Shown here: positions 38,049-45,585 of the stretch, in pieces
How positions within the stretch are numbered: position 1 is the first letter of the stretch
Layout: each line of letters opens with the position of its first letter
Origin: Bacteroidaceae bacterium
GTDB lineage: Bacteria; Bacteroidota; Bacteroidia; Bacteroidales; Bacteroidaceae
Length of the DNA stretch: 45,724 bases
Direction: 5' to 3'
Assembly (NCBI GenBank): GCA_017416705.1
Contig: JAFQBG010000028.1
Span: 1-45,724, forward strand
The notes under the pieces: model-generated
Seen by the model: the letters and a program-made list of their open reading frames with translations, nothing else
The model's database searches: none
What the model was told of the DNA's origin: nothing
Program-made: the position numbers and the translations under genes

Positions 38049-38169
38049 AACTAAATTCATAAAAAAAATGACAATATCCCCAAAAATAGACATTGCACGC
38101 AATTTGAAGAAGGTAAAAATAATAATATATCGGCTTTTTTGACTAACTTCGCAACTAAAAGCAAAATAT

Positions 38170-38790
38170 ATGAATCAGGAATACCCTTCTATCCTTCTTG
38201 AAAGAGCAGTAAACGAATTCACAAGACTGCCGGGAATAGGCCGCAAGACTGCCACGCGTCTTGTGTTGCACCTGCTTCGCAAGCAAGAGGACGAAGTGGC
38301 AAATTTCTCCGATGCAATAATTCGCCTGAAACGCGAAGCCAAATACTGCAAAGAGTGTCACAGCATATCCGACACCGAGATTTGCCCTATATGCGCAAAC
38401 CCGTCGCGCGACCACAGCGTTATATGCGTGGTGGAAAACATACAGGATGTAATGGCGGTAGAAAACACCATGCAGTATCGGGGCACCTACCATGTGTTGG
38501 GTGGAGTGATATCGCCCATGGAGGGTATTTCACCGGCCGATTTACAAATAGAAAGCCTCATAGAAAGGGTGGCTGCGGGCGACGTAAAAGAGATTATATT
38601 GGCGCTAAGCTCCACCATGGAGGGCGACACCACCAATTTCTACATCTACCGCAAATTAATGCAATACGATGTCAAATTGTCGGTGATAGCGCGAGGCATA
38701 TCGGTGGGCGATGAATTGGAGTATGCCGACGAGATTACATTGGGACGCTCCATAATAAACAGAACGCCGTTTAACGGCAAAACCATATAA
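38170..38790 (+). CDS. recR: recombination mediator RecR
   Basis: 206 residues, normal length. The helix-hairpin-helix N-terminus ([12 protein letters not shown], about 16-27) is followed by the C4 zinc finger CKECH...CPIC (about 57-73) and a Toprim domain (about 80-175, [17 protein letters not shown]). The C-terminal Walker-B-like region is intact. It acts with RecO/RecF at single-strand gaps. It heads a four-gene run with a membrane protein, GT2 and GNAT genes. Confidence 0.96.
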   Translation: MNQEYPSILLERAVNEFTRLPGIGRKTATRLVLHLLRKQEDEVANFSDAIIRLKREAKYCKECHSISDTEICPICANPSRDHSVICVVENIQDVMAVENTMQYRGTYHVLGGVISPMEGISPADLQIESLIERVAAGDVKEIILALSSTMEGDTTNFYIYRKLMQYDVKLSVIARGISVGDELEYADEITLGRSIINRTPFNGKTI

Positions 38791-38804
38791 CGCACAACAA
38801 GAAT

Positions 38805-39227
38805 ATGGAAACACAGACAATAATAAAAAAACTAAGAATTATCTTCTACGTGTGCACAGCCATAATGTGTGTATGTGCAGCGGTGTCCCACTTTGCCATG
38901 CCAAATGTAAGCGACACCCTCGGCGACAGCACAAAATACATTCTGCAACTTGCATGCAGCCTTCTTCCCATGTTCATTGCCATAGTGGCATACACGCAAG
39001 CGCCGGTTTTCGTTGCAAAAGCAAAAAAAGAGCAAAGGGCACAAGCATACAAACGTTGGAGCATAGTAACAATGCTGTTGTTCACATGCACAATTATCAT
39101 GAACATACTTATAAAATATGCCTTGGACTACGACAGCGCATACTATTGTGCCGCTATATGTGTGGTGATGTTCGTTCTCTCCTACCCACGACAAAGCAAA
39201 TTAACAGAGGCCACTAACAAGCAATAA
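38805..39227 (+). CDS. small four-helix membrane protein, unknown
   Basis: 140 residues with four hydrophobic segments (about 12-30, 46-66, 83-103, 112-127) and a basic loop (KAKKEQRAQAYKRW). No catalytic motif and no family is recognised. It lies 14 bases after recR and 9 bases before the GT2 gene, so it is probably co-transcribed. It may be an envelope accessory of the glycosyltransferase; this is inference. Confidence 0.7.
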   Translation: METQTIIKKLRIIFYVCTAIMCVCAAVSHFAMPNVSDTLGDSTKYILQLACSLLPMFIAIVAYTQAPVFVAKAKKEQRAQAYKRWSIVTMLLFTCTIIMNILIKYALDYDSAYYCAAICVVMFVLSYPRQSKLTEATNKQ

Positions 39228-39236
39228 AAGAACGCC

Positions 39237-40424
39237 ATGAAATTGTCGGTTGTCATAGTAAACTACAATGTAAAATACTACCTTGAACAATGCCTGCACT
39301 CGGTAGAAAAAGCCTCTGTGGGCATCGACAGCGAGACAATAGTCATAGACAACGCCTCGTCCGATAATTCTGTGGCATATATAAAAGAGCGTTTCCCCAA
39401 TGTAAAAGTCATAGATAGCAAAGAAAATTTAGGATTTGCCCGTGGCAATAACCTTGCCATAATGCAAAGCAAGGGGGAATACATACTGCTGCTGAACCCC
39501 GACACAATAGTCGCCGAACATACATTCACCGATTTCATCGATTTCATGGACAGCCACCCCGACGCAGGCGGATGCGGAGCATACATGTTACGTACCGACG
39601 GCTCATTCGCCCTTGAATCGCGTCGAGGCCTTCCCACCCCCTTTGTAGCGTTCTGCAAAATGTCAGGCCTTGCAAAACTATTTCCCAAATCAAAGATATT
39701 CGGACGTTACTACATGCGCTACCTGAACGAGCACGAGGTCAATCCCATTGAAATAATGTCGGGAGCATATATGTTCCTGCGCCGGGTTGCATTGGAAAAA
39801 TCAGGCCTTTTAGACGAGGATTTTTTCATGTACGGCGAGGACATCGACCTATCCTATCGCATACTGAAAAGCGGATATAAAAACTACTACCTGCCCTCGC
39901 CCATACTGCATTACAAAGGCGAGAGCACCGAAAAAAGCTCCTATCGCTACGTACACACATTCTACCAAGCGATGCAACTGTTTTTCAACAAGCACTACTC
40001 CCATTACTCGCTGCTTGTGAGCCTCCCCATAAACATTGCAATATGGAGCAGAGCAATATTGGCATACGTAGGCAATCAGTTTCGCCATAGAAAAACCGTT
40101 ATAAACCTCATACCCACAATGCATTGCATAGTGATTGGCAGTGCACAAGCCAATGCCCGGGTGAGCAAAATTCTGGAAAATAAAAGCAGCAAGGGAAAAC
40201 ATCTGTTCATAGAAGGCAATGAAACAACGCTGCCCCAAGGCCACCTGTCACTTGGCACAGATATAGGCAAGTACAACACCGTAATCTACGACACCGACTC
40301 GTACACATACAGCACCATGCTGAACCTTCTGAAAAACACCCCCGAACACAAGTTGCGCCTTGGCACATACTCCGCCAAGACAAAAAAACTAATCACCGAG
40401 GATGCAATATACAAACATCAATGA
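39237..40424 (+). CDS. GT2-family glycosyltransferase (rhamnosyltransferase-like)
   Basis: 395 residues. GT-A fold: MKLSVVIVNYNVKYYLEQ at the N-terminus, nucleotide-binding IDNASSDNS, NLGFARGNN, the DxD-equivalent LLLNPDT (about 80-86), acceptor loop with the ED motif in FFMYGEDIDLSYR. Similar to WbbL-type enzymes that add rhamnose or related sugars to lipopolysaccharide or capsule. The C-terminal 130 residues (from about 265) include a hydrophobic segment and an unusual tail (GSAQANARVSKILENK). It acts at the inner membrane face. Confidence 0.88.
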   Translation: MKLSVVIVNYNVKYYLEQCLHSVEKASVGIDSETIVIDNASSDNSVAYIKERFPNVKVIDSKENLGFARGNNLAIMQSKGEYILLLNPDTIVAEHTFTDFIDFMDSHPDAGGCGAYMLRTDGSFALESRRGLPTPFVAFCKMSGLAKLFPKSKIFGRYYMRYLNEHEVNPIEIMSGAYMFLRRVALEKSGLLDEDFFMYGEDIDLSYRILKSGYKNYYLPSPILHYKGESTEKSSYRYVHTFYQAMQLFFNKHYSHYSLLVSLPINIAIWSRAILAYVGNQFRHRKTVINLIPTMHCIVIGSAQANARVSKILENKSSKGKHLFIEGNETTLPQGHLSLGTDIGKYNTVIYDTDSYTYSTMLNLLKNTPEHKLRLGTYSAKTKKLITEDAIYKHQ

Positions 40425-40428
40425 CACC

Positions 40429-40983
40429 ATGACGAAAGAGTGGCTTAGAAACGCAAAAATATCACTGCGAGCCCCCGAACCCGAGGACCTCGAACTGATG
40501 TTCCAAATGGAGAACGACACCACACTGTGGAACATAGGCAACCACACACAGCCCTTCTCGCGCTACACATTGCGCCGCTACATAGAAGAGTCCGTTCATG
40601 ACATATACACCGACAAACAAATACGATTTATCATAGAACTGCCCGACAAAACCGCCGTAGGCATCATAGACATAGCCGATTTCGACCCGCACAACAAACG
40701 CGCCGAGGTGTGCATAGGCCTGCTTGCCCAACACCGGGGACAAGGAATAGGATATGCCGCACTTACGCTCCTGCTCGACTATGCGTTTAACCTGCTACAA
40801 CTAAACCAACTATACGCATACATACCCCAAGACAACCGGCACAGTCGAAATTTATTTGCAAAAGCCACATTCAAAGAGACAGCGCAGTTGCAAGAGTGGT
40901 TACGCAGCGAAGAAGAATATAAAAATGTCATAATGGCACAACTGCTGAAAAAAGAGTATAAAGTGCCAAAAAACATAGAATAG
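40429..40983 (+). CDS. GNAT-family N-acetyltransferase
   Basis: 185 residues from ATG 40429 (MTKEWLRNAKISLRAP), 4 bases after the GT2 stop; ATG at 40402 would overlap that gene. The acetyl-CoA-binding motif A is LLAQHRGQGIGYAAL (about 103-117). The substrate pocket and C-terminus (YAYIPQDNRHSRNLFAKATF) match the RimJ/SpeG type. Substrate could be a polyamine, sugar or protein N-terminus. Confidence 0.9.
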   Translation: MTKEWLRNAKISLRAPEPEDLELMFQMENDTTLWNIGNHTQPFSRYTLRRYIEESVHDIYTDKQIRFIIELPDKTAVGIIDIADFDPHNKRAEVCIGLLAQHRGQGIGYAALTLLLDYAFNLLQLNQLYAYIPQDNRHSRNLFAKATFKETAQLQEWLRSEEEYKNVIMAQLLKKEYKVPKNIE

Positions 40984-41056
40984 AGCAGCATTTCGGCAAA
41001 TAAAAAGCCATTTTATGAACTTTTTTCGTTTTTAGTGCAATTTTTTTGCGAAAACA

Positions 41057-41087
41057 TTTGCAGATTTAAAAAAAAGCCGTAACTTTG
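41057..41087 (+). promoter_or_regulatory. promoter of tRNA-Asp
   Basis: TTTG (41057-41060), 19 bases, TAACTTTG (41080-41087): an exact Bacteroidetes sigma-A promoter, 34 bases before the tRNA. Confidence 0.85.
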
Positions 41088-41120
41088 CACACGCTTTCAG
41101 ATACGAAAAGCAGACATAAT

Positions 41121-41194
41121 GGTGCGTTAGTTCAGTTGGTTAGAATACATGCCTGTCACGCATGGGGTCACGGGTTCGAGTCCCGTACGCACCG
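41121..41194 (+). tRNA. tRNA-Asp (anticodon GTC)
   Basis: A 74-nt cloverleaf. Acceptor GGTGCGT/ACGCACC with discriminator G, anticodon loop CTGTCAC, T arm CGGGTTCGAGTCCCG. CCA is not encoded. Confidence 0.97.
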
Positions 41195-41195
41195 C

Positions 41196-41228
41196 AAAAC
41201 GAGTTCCAATTTTGGAACTCGTTTTTGT
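41196..41228 (+). terminator. intrinsic terminator of tRNA-Asp
   Basis: ACGAGTTCCAA (41199-41209) pairs with TTGGAACTCGT (41212-41222), flanked by AAA/TTTT and a long U-rich tail. Confidence 0.88.
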
Positions 41229-41288
41229 TTTGTTTTTAGTCTGAGGGGGGCACGGGGGTTCACCTGCAAATTTTGACCCAATACAAAT

Positions 41289-41329
41289 AAAAATCGCAAG
41301 TAGCTATTAATTAACTACTTGCGATTTTT
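41289..41329 (-). terminator. intrinsic terminator of tRNA-Leu
   Basis: A 15-bp stem AAAAATCGCAAGTAG (41289-41303) with its complement (41315-41329) around an AT-rich loop; the stem ends in T5 on the minus strand. Confidence 0.88.
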
Positions 41330-41334
41330 CTTAG

Positions 41335-41420
41335 TACTCGAAGCGGGACTTGAACCCGCACGGCGTTTAAATGCCAAAGGATTTTAAGTCCTTCGTGTCT
41401 ACCGATTCCACCATTCGAGC
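41335..41420 (-). tRNA. tRNA-Leu (anticodon TAA)
   Basis: An 86-nt class II tRNA with a long variable arm. Acceptor GCTCGAA/TTCGAGT, discriminator A, anticodon loop CTTAAAA, T arm GCGGGTTCAAGTCCCGC. Opposite in direction to tRNA-Asp; CCA is not encoded. Confidence 0.96.
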
Positions 41421-41478
41421 AACCTTAAAATGTTACCGCAGTGCCGGAATCATACCATTGCTACAACGATAACGAGTG

Positions 41479-41509
41479 CAAAGATAAGCAGTTTTGCGAA
41501 AATAACAAA
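41479..41509 (-). promoter_or_regulatory. promoter of tRNA-Leu
   Basis: On the minus strand TTTG (41506-41509), 19 bases, TATCTTTG (41479-41486). The geometry is the same as for the other tRNA promoters. Confidence 0.85.
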
Positions 41510-41817
41510 GAAGTTTTTTCATTTTATTGTGCAAATGTTGCTTACAGCCATTGTCGCAGAGTGCGCCTCGTTGTAACAGATGCAGCCAATAGGTGTGTGG
41601 GGAAAGCCGTTCGTAATATGCGTGGATATTTTTTTTAAAATTTTGAAAAAAAAACGGATTATTTCTTAGAATTTCAATTTCATTTCAGAATTGCATACAA
41701 TTTTTGTATCGCAAAGGGACGCCGATGTCCTAAAAAAACTTTGCATACGAACAAATTACATTGTATAGTTTGTTTGTCTGTAAATAGAAAGTGTATAACC
41801 TAATAAAATTTTGAATT
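41510..41817. other. AT-rich intergenic region before the PepSY genes
   Basis: No gene is supported here; a 65-codon frame at 41441-41638 crosses the tRNA-Leu promoter and is not coding. The probable PepSY promoter lies near 41741-41772: ACTTTGC at 41741, then about 20 bases, then TATAGTTTG. Confidence 0.5.
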
Positions 41818-42258
41818 ATGAAAAGAAATGTTTTTATCGCGATGATGGTTTTGTTTTTTGGCGTGTTAGCGGCAAAAGCCGACAACGACAGGGTAGTATC
41901 GAAGGATAAACTGCCTGTGGCTGCTGCCAAGTTCTTAGCCGATAATTTTGCAAATAACAAAATATCCTATGTGAAGGAGGAACGCGATTTCCTTGAAAAG
42001 AACTTCGAAGTGGTGTTCACCGATGGTTCCAAAATAGAATTTCAGCGTAATGGAGAATGGAAAGAGGTAGATTGCAGATACTCCGAGGTTCCTGCTGCCA
42101 TTGTCCCCGAACTCATAAGAAAATATGTCAAGGAACACTATCCCGCCGAGAAAATTCTGCAAATAGACCGCGACCGCCACGACTACGAGATACGTCTGTC
42201 GAATCGTCTTGAACTTACCTTCGACAAAAATTATAATATAATTGATATTGATGACTGA
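41818..42258 (+). CDS. PepSY-like periplasmic protein (DUF2874)
   Basis: 146 residues with signal peptide MKRNVFIAMMVLFFGVLAAKA. Two short PepSY-like alpha/beta repeats (about 30-85 and 90-146) contain the family pattern ISYVKEERDF...YEVVFTDGSKIEF and YPAEKILQIDRD. Bacteroidetes PepSY-like proteins are small exported, possibly inhibitory or binding, proteins of unknown partner. It forms a two-gene unit with the next gene, 30 bases apart. Confidence 0.82.
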   Translation: MKRNVFIAMMVLFFGVLAAKADNDRVVSKDKLPVAAAKFLADNFANNKISYVKEERDFLEKNFEVVFTDGSKIEFQRNGEWKEVDCRYSEVPAAIVPELIRKYVKEHYPAEKILQIDRDRHDYEIRLSNRLELTFDKNYNIIDIDD

Positions 42259-42288
42259 AAATTTATTAACAACTAAAAATTTTATCCT

Positions 42289-43095
42289 ATGAAGAAGTTT
42301 TTTTCTGTGTTTGTATTTGCCTTATTGGCATTTACAGCGTGTGACGATGATGATGATAAAAGTGTTCCTGTAAATCAGGTTGTCAAGTCATACATTGAGA
42401 CCAAATATCCCGGTGCAGCCATACGCCATGCCGAATATGACGAACGTGGTTTGCTCGAAGTGGAGTTTAATCATGACTCGTATGTGAAGGATGCTTTCTT
42501 CAATTCATCGAACGAGTGGGTTTACACCGAATGGGATATAGCTATAAACAGTTTGCCCAACGAGGTTTCGTCGGCTGTTACAGCCTCCTATCCCGACCAT
42601 CGCATTGAGGATGCCGATTATATTGAGTCGCCCTCGGGTAACTACTACGAGGTTGAGCTTGAAAAAGGCGGTGTGGATAGTTGGATATATGTCACCCCGA
42701 CGGGTAGTATCGTAACGGGCGGAATAGAGGGTGGCTCGGGCTATCTGAACAATGCCATAAGGAATTTCATCGAGGTAAAATATCCGGGTGCAACCATACG
42801 TGGTGCCGAACTCGACAACGCCGGATTGCTCGAAGTGGAGTTTGTTCATAACTCCTTGGTGAAGGATGCCTATTTTAACTCGTCGAATGAGTGGGTTTAC
42901 ACCGAATGGGATGTCCTTGTCTCCAATCTGCCGGCTGCCGTTACGGATGCCGTCGCAGCCGAGTATCCCGGTTATAATATCGACGATGCCGACTATGTGG
43001 AAACAGCAGATAGCTACTATTATAAATTGGATATCGAAAAGGGTAACTACGAACGTTGGCTTTATGTAACTGCCGAGGGTGATATTCTGGAATAG
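42289..43095 (+). CDS. internally duplicated PepSY-like lipoprotein
   Basis: 268 residues. Lipobox AFTAC (C18) followed by DDDDDK, so a lipoprotein with a strongly acidic start. The rest is two copies of a 120-125-residue unit, each with two PepSY-like halves (KYPGAAIRHAEYDERGLLEVEF against KYPGATIRGAELDNAGLLEV). Family relation to the preceding gene is clear. Probably surface or periplasmic; no partner is visible. Confidence 0.85.
   Translation: MKKFFSVFVFALLAFTACDDDDDKSVPVNQVVKSYIETKYPGAAIRHAEYDERGLLEVEFNHDSYVKDAFFNSSNEWVYTEWDIAINSLPNEVSSAVTASYPDHRIEDADYIESPSGNYYEVELEKGGVDSWIYVTPTGSIVTGGIEGGSGYLNNAIRNFIEVKYPGATIRGAELDNAGLLEVEFVHNSLVKDAYFNSSNEWVYTEWDVLVSNLPAAVTDAVAAEYPGYNIDDADYVETADSYYYKLDIEKGNYERWLYVTAEGDILE
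42373..43092 (+). repeat. 375-bp internal tandem duplication in the PepSY-like gene
   Basis: The second copy begins at about 42748. Exact matches at a constant offset of 375 bases include TTGCTCGAAGTGGAGTTT (42451 and 42826) and a 24-base run at 42514-42537 and 42889-42912. Confidence 0.85.
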
Positions 43096-43132
43096 AATAC
43101 CTTAGCAGGCGATGTCAAACGGCTTTGAATGG

Positions 43133-43158
43133 GGGCAGACTAAAATTTTAGTCTGCCC
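43133..43158 (+). terminator. perfect palindrome terminator after the PepSY operon
   Basis: GGGCAGACTAAAA and its exact reverse complement TTTTAGTCTGCCC meet without a spacer, followed by TGTTTTC. The region from here to 43409 contains only a promoter and a leader. Confidence 0.75.
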
Positions 43159-43212
43159 TGTTTTCATTAGCGGCGCGATAGCATTAAAACGCTGTTAAAA
43201 TATCATTAAAAA

Positions 43213-43246
43213 TTTGTTGACGGTGTCACGAAAAAAAGTAATTTTG
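43213..43246 (+). promoter_or_regulatory. promoter of the nitroreductase gene with 160-base leader
   Basis: TTTG (43213-43216), 22 bases, TAATTTTG (43239-43246). The leader to the ATG at 43410 holds a bulged hairpin near 43341-43365 (AAATATCGAAG/CTTGATATTT). Confidence 0.55.
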
Positions 43247-43409
43247 TATGGCATTGGAGTGTTATATGTGCCAATGATATGTGGCGTTTTGTACAATTCA
43301 TTTGTGGTAAACCGCGAATATAAACTACGCTCGCTGTGAAAAATATCGAAGCAAGCTTGATATTTCTCGCTCGCTTGTTAATATATTTACCTCGGTAATT
43401 TTTTTGACA

Positions 43410-44042
43410 ATGGCCGATAATTTTTTGGAAAAAAGACTACAAGACTATAATGCAAATGCGTCAAAGAATGGGCGCAAGCAGTCGTTTTCGTTGGCATCGC
43501 TCATGAGGAAAAGCCGTAGTTGTCGTGGCTACGATGCCTCTTTTGTTGTGCGTGCCGACCAGTTGCGCCGTATTGTTGCGGCTAATACGTTGGCACCGTC
43601 GTCGCGCAACAGACAGGCTTTGCGCTTTCGCTTGGTGCTTGCCGATGAGGCTTGCAAGGTGTTGCCTCATGTGCGCATGGGCGCGGCGTTGCCACACTGC
43701 AAACTGCCTCTACCGGGTACCGAGCCCAATGCTTTTATAGTCATTTGTGCCACCGACGAGCCTTCGGAGTCGCTATATATCGATGTGGGCATATCGGTAC
43801 AGTCAATGCTTTTGCAGGCTGCCGAAATAGGCCTTAACGCGTTGTGCATAGGTTCCTTCGATGCAGTGGCTGTGAGCCGGGCGTTGGGGCTTGCTTTGCA
43901 ACCGTTGATTATTATTGCGGTGGGCAAGGGTATTGAAAAATTTTCACTGGTCGAAATATCTCCCGATGAGTCACGCGATTACTATCGCAAGGATGGGGTG
44001 CACCATGTTCCAAAATTACGACTTGATGATTTGATTTTATAA
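43410..44042 (+). CDS. nitroreductase-family FMN oxidoreductase
   Basis: 210 residues from ATG 43410 (MADNFLEKRL); a TTG two codons before is less likely. FMN-binding signature RKSRSCRGY (about 34-42) and the NTLAPSSRNRQALRF loop (about 59-73) match the family, as does the C-terminal LQAAEIGLNALCIGSF segment. It reduces quinone-like or nitro-aromatic substrates with NAD(P)H. It is followed at once by a strong terminator and stands as a single-gene unit. Confidence 0.9.
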   Translation: MADNFLEKRLQDYNANASKNGRKQSFSLASLMRKSRSCRGYDASFVVRADQLRRIVAANTLAPSSRNRQALRFRLVLADEACKVLPHVRMGAALPHCKLPLPGTEPNAFIVICATDEPSESLYIDVGISVQSMLLQAAEIGLNALCIGSFDAVAVSRALGLALQPLIIIAVGKGIEKFSLVEISPDESRDYYRKDGVHHVPKLRLDDLIL

Positions 44043-44083
44043 ATGATAGTCGCTACCGAACAATTCGGTAGCGACTATCATTT
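44041..44083. terminator. 20-bp hairpin, terminator between convergent genes
   Basis: AAATGATAGTCGCTACCGAA (44041-44060) and its exact complement (44064-44083) around a 3-base loop. It starts in the nitroreductase stop codon and ends 13 bases before the DUF4886 stop. Confidence 0.85.
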
Positions 44084-44095
44084 ATGGTCTTTGTT

Positions 44096-45208
44096 TTAGC
44101 GTCTTATATAATGCTTCTTGCCATTTATAATATATATGCCGTTGTCGGGCCTTGTTACTATGCGGCCATATATATCGTATATATTGGTGTCGTTGTGGGT
44201 TGGTGCTGTGGTGATATTATCTATATCGCTGGTGTCGTCTTCGGGGTTTTGCACGCTGAACATATCCTTGGCTGCCAACAGGGCGGCTTTCTGAGCAAGT
44301 GGGGCAGTCTTGTCGGTTATTGAGACTACTCCGGGTTGTGTCTCGTCGTAGGAGTCGTTTCTGTAACTGTTGCCCATGACGCTTATTCCATACATGGGTG
44401 CGAATATTGTTTCGTAGTAGCTGCAACTTGCAACGTACTCGCCAATGCCGTTTGCCAAGTGAGTGCCGTCGTGCGAAAACTCATATTCGTCTTGTAGTGA
44501 ACTGGCGCGTAGGTTCTGAACGGCTGTGCCATAGGGGATAATTAAATCTATCTCATATTCCCTTTGCATTTGCTTAACTGCGTCGGCATATTGTTGCCAA
44601 CGGTCGAGCGACGGCCCGTATGTCGTTGTGCCTTTCTTATATCCCTCTCTGTAACTGTGTATGATGTACATCCCAATGAGTGCCTGCGGGTTGGTCTCTT
44701 CTATAAGGCTGTACAGCTGGTTCAAATAGCCTGTTACGCCGTCTAATTTCCACAGGTGGAAGTTATGCGATAGCTCCGATGCTTGATGTATTATTATTAT
44801 ATCCCACTTGGTGGATGTCAACAATTTGCGAAAATTGGAGCCGTCGTATGCGCTGCTTCGTACGACATTGTTGGCCAACTCGCCAAGTTCCGATATTATG
44901 TTGCCTTCCTTGCGTGCGGTGTAATATGTGTAGTTGTCGGCGTTGTTGTAGCAATCTACCCATGTCTTGAATGTGGCGCCTGCACGTACTGCCATGTATA
45001 GGCTGTGTCTTTTGTTTTCTATGCCTGCCGATGCGATAAGGTGGGGTATGTATTTTAGCGCGTTTTCGGTATAGCTGTTGCCTATGTCTAATATTTTTAC
45101 ATTTTCTTTTTGCAACACGCTTTCGAGGGTTTGTTTTTCTTGCGAGAATAGCGCCAATGGCAACTGCGCGAGTAGAAGGGCCAATTGGAGCAGGACTGTT
45201 TTTTTCAT
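44096..45208 (-). CDS. DUF4886 SGNH-hydrolase-like exported protein
   Basis: 370 residues from ATG 45208 (MKKTVLLQLALLLAQLPLALF), a signal peptide; the frame extends nine codons more. SGNH block I is ILDIGNSYTEN (GNSxT in place of GDS), and block V is DGTHLANGIGEY with the catalytic-type Asp and His. The last 30 residues (IYDIYGRIVTRPDNGIYIINGKK) resemble the end of the type IX secretion sorting tail. Likely an esterase or deacylase on glycans or peptides. Its leader is highly structured, see the next entries. Confidence 0.82.
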   Translation of the reverse strand: MKKTVLLQLALLLAQLPLALFSQEKQTLESVLQKENVKILDIGNSYTENALKYIPHLIASAGIENKRHSLYMAVRAGATFKTWVDCYNNADNYTYYTARKEGNIISELGELANNVVRSSAYDGSNFRKLLTSTKWDIIIIHQASELSHNFHLWKLDGVTGYLNQLYSLIEETNPQALIGMYIIHSYREGYKKGTTTYGPSLDRWQQYADAVKQMQREYEIDLIIPYGTAVQNLRASSLQDEYEFSHDGTHLANGIGEYVASCSYYETIFAPMYGISVMGNSYRNDSYDETQPGVVSITDKTAPLAQKAALLAAKDMFSVQNPEDDTSDIDNITTAPTHNDTNIYDIYGRIVTRPDNGIYIINGKKHYIRR

Positions 45209-45259
45209 AACTGAGGAGTTTCTCCGTAGTCCCAATAGGAGTGTAAATTAATAAAAAAA

Positions 45260-45336
45260 GTGTGGGACCTATTGTTTTGTCCCACAGTCCGGCTCTCGCA
45301 TTGCCAATGGTACGGACAAAACAATAACACCCACAC
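45260..45336 (-). terminator. structured leader hairpin ending in a U tract
   Basis: On the minus strand a 23-base arm (45314-45336) pairs with 45260-45282 in 20 of 23 positions (7 bp, a 3x3 internal loop, 13 bp). It is followed directly by T7. Part of the right arm can instead form a local hairpin TGTGGGAC/GTCCCACA (45261-45268 with 45279-45286). It lies 52 bases upstream of the DUF4886 ATG. The rest of the gap to 45585 has no gene. Confidence 0.75.
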
Positions 45337-45507
45337 CATGGATATGTATAGAGCCAATGATGGCTGTACATAACTACGATGTGGCATTATTGCTACTATC
45401 TTCGTACCAACTTCAAATTTGCGAGATTTGACTGTGGAAGATTATATCAATAACACCTTCTTTGTAAAAATATGTCTGTCACATGGATATATGTCCCATG
45501 GACTTTA

Positions 45508-45538
45508 CAAAGGTATGGCTAAATTTTTACTTATTAAA
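45508..45538 (-). promoter_or_regulatory. promoter upstream of the structured leader
   Basis: Minus strand TTTA (45535-45538), 19 bases, TACCTTTG (45508-45515). One mismatch in the -33 element. Transcripts would begin near 45500 and run about 240 bases to the hairpin. Confidence 0.55.
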
Positions 45539-45585
45539 ATAATACCGGGAAAATTATTGTGTATATAAAAAGCAGTTCCGCATTG

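Noticed and set aside
41121-41420. Integration site of a mobile element at the tRNA pair
   Set aside because: No integrase gene and no repeated tRNA 3' end is found; both tRNAs have their own intact promoters and terminators.
41441-41638. 65-codon open frame beside tRNA-Leu
   Set aside because: It covers the exact tRNA-Leu promoter, has atypical codon use and no recognisable protein.
45205-45387. 60-codon frame before the DUF4886 gene
   Set aside because: It runs through the terminator-like hairpin and its T7 tract and overlaps the DUF4886 signal peptide; structure explains the region better.
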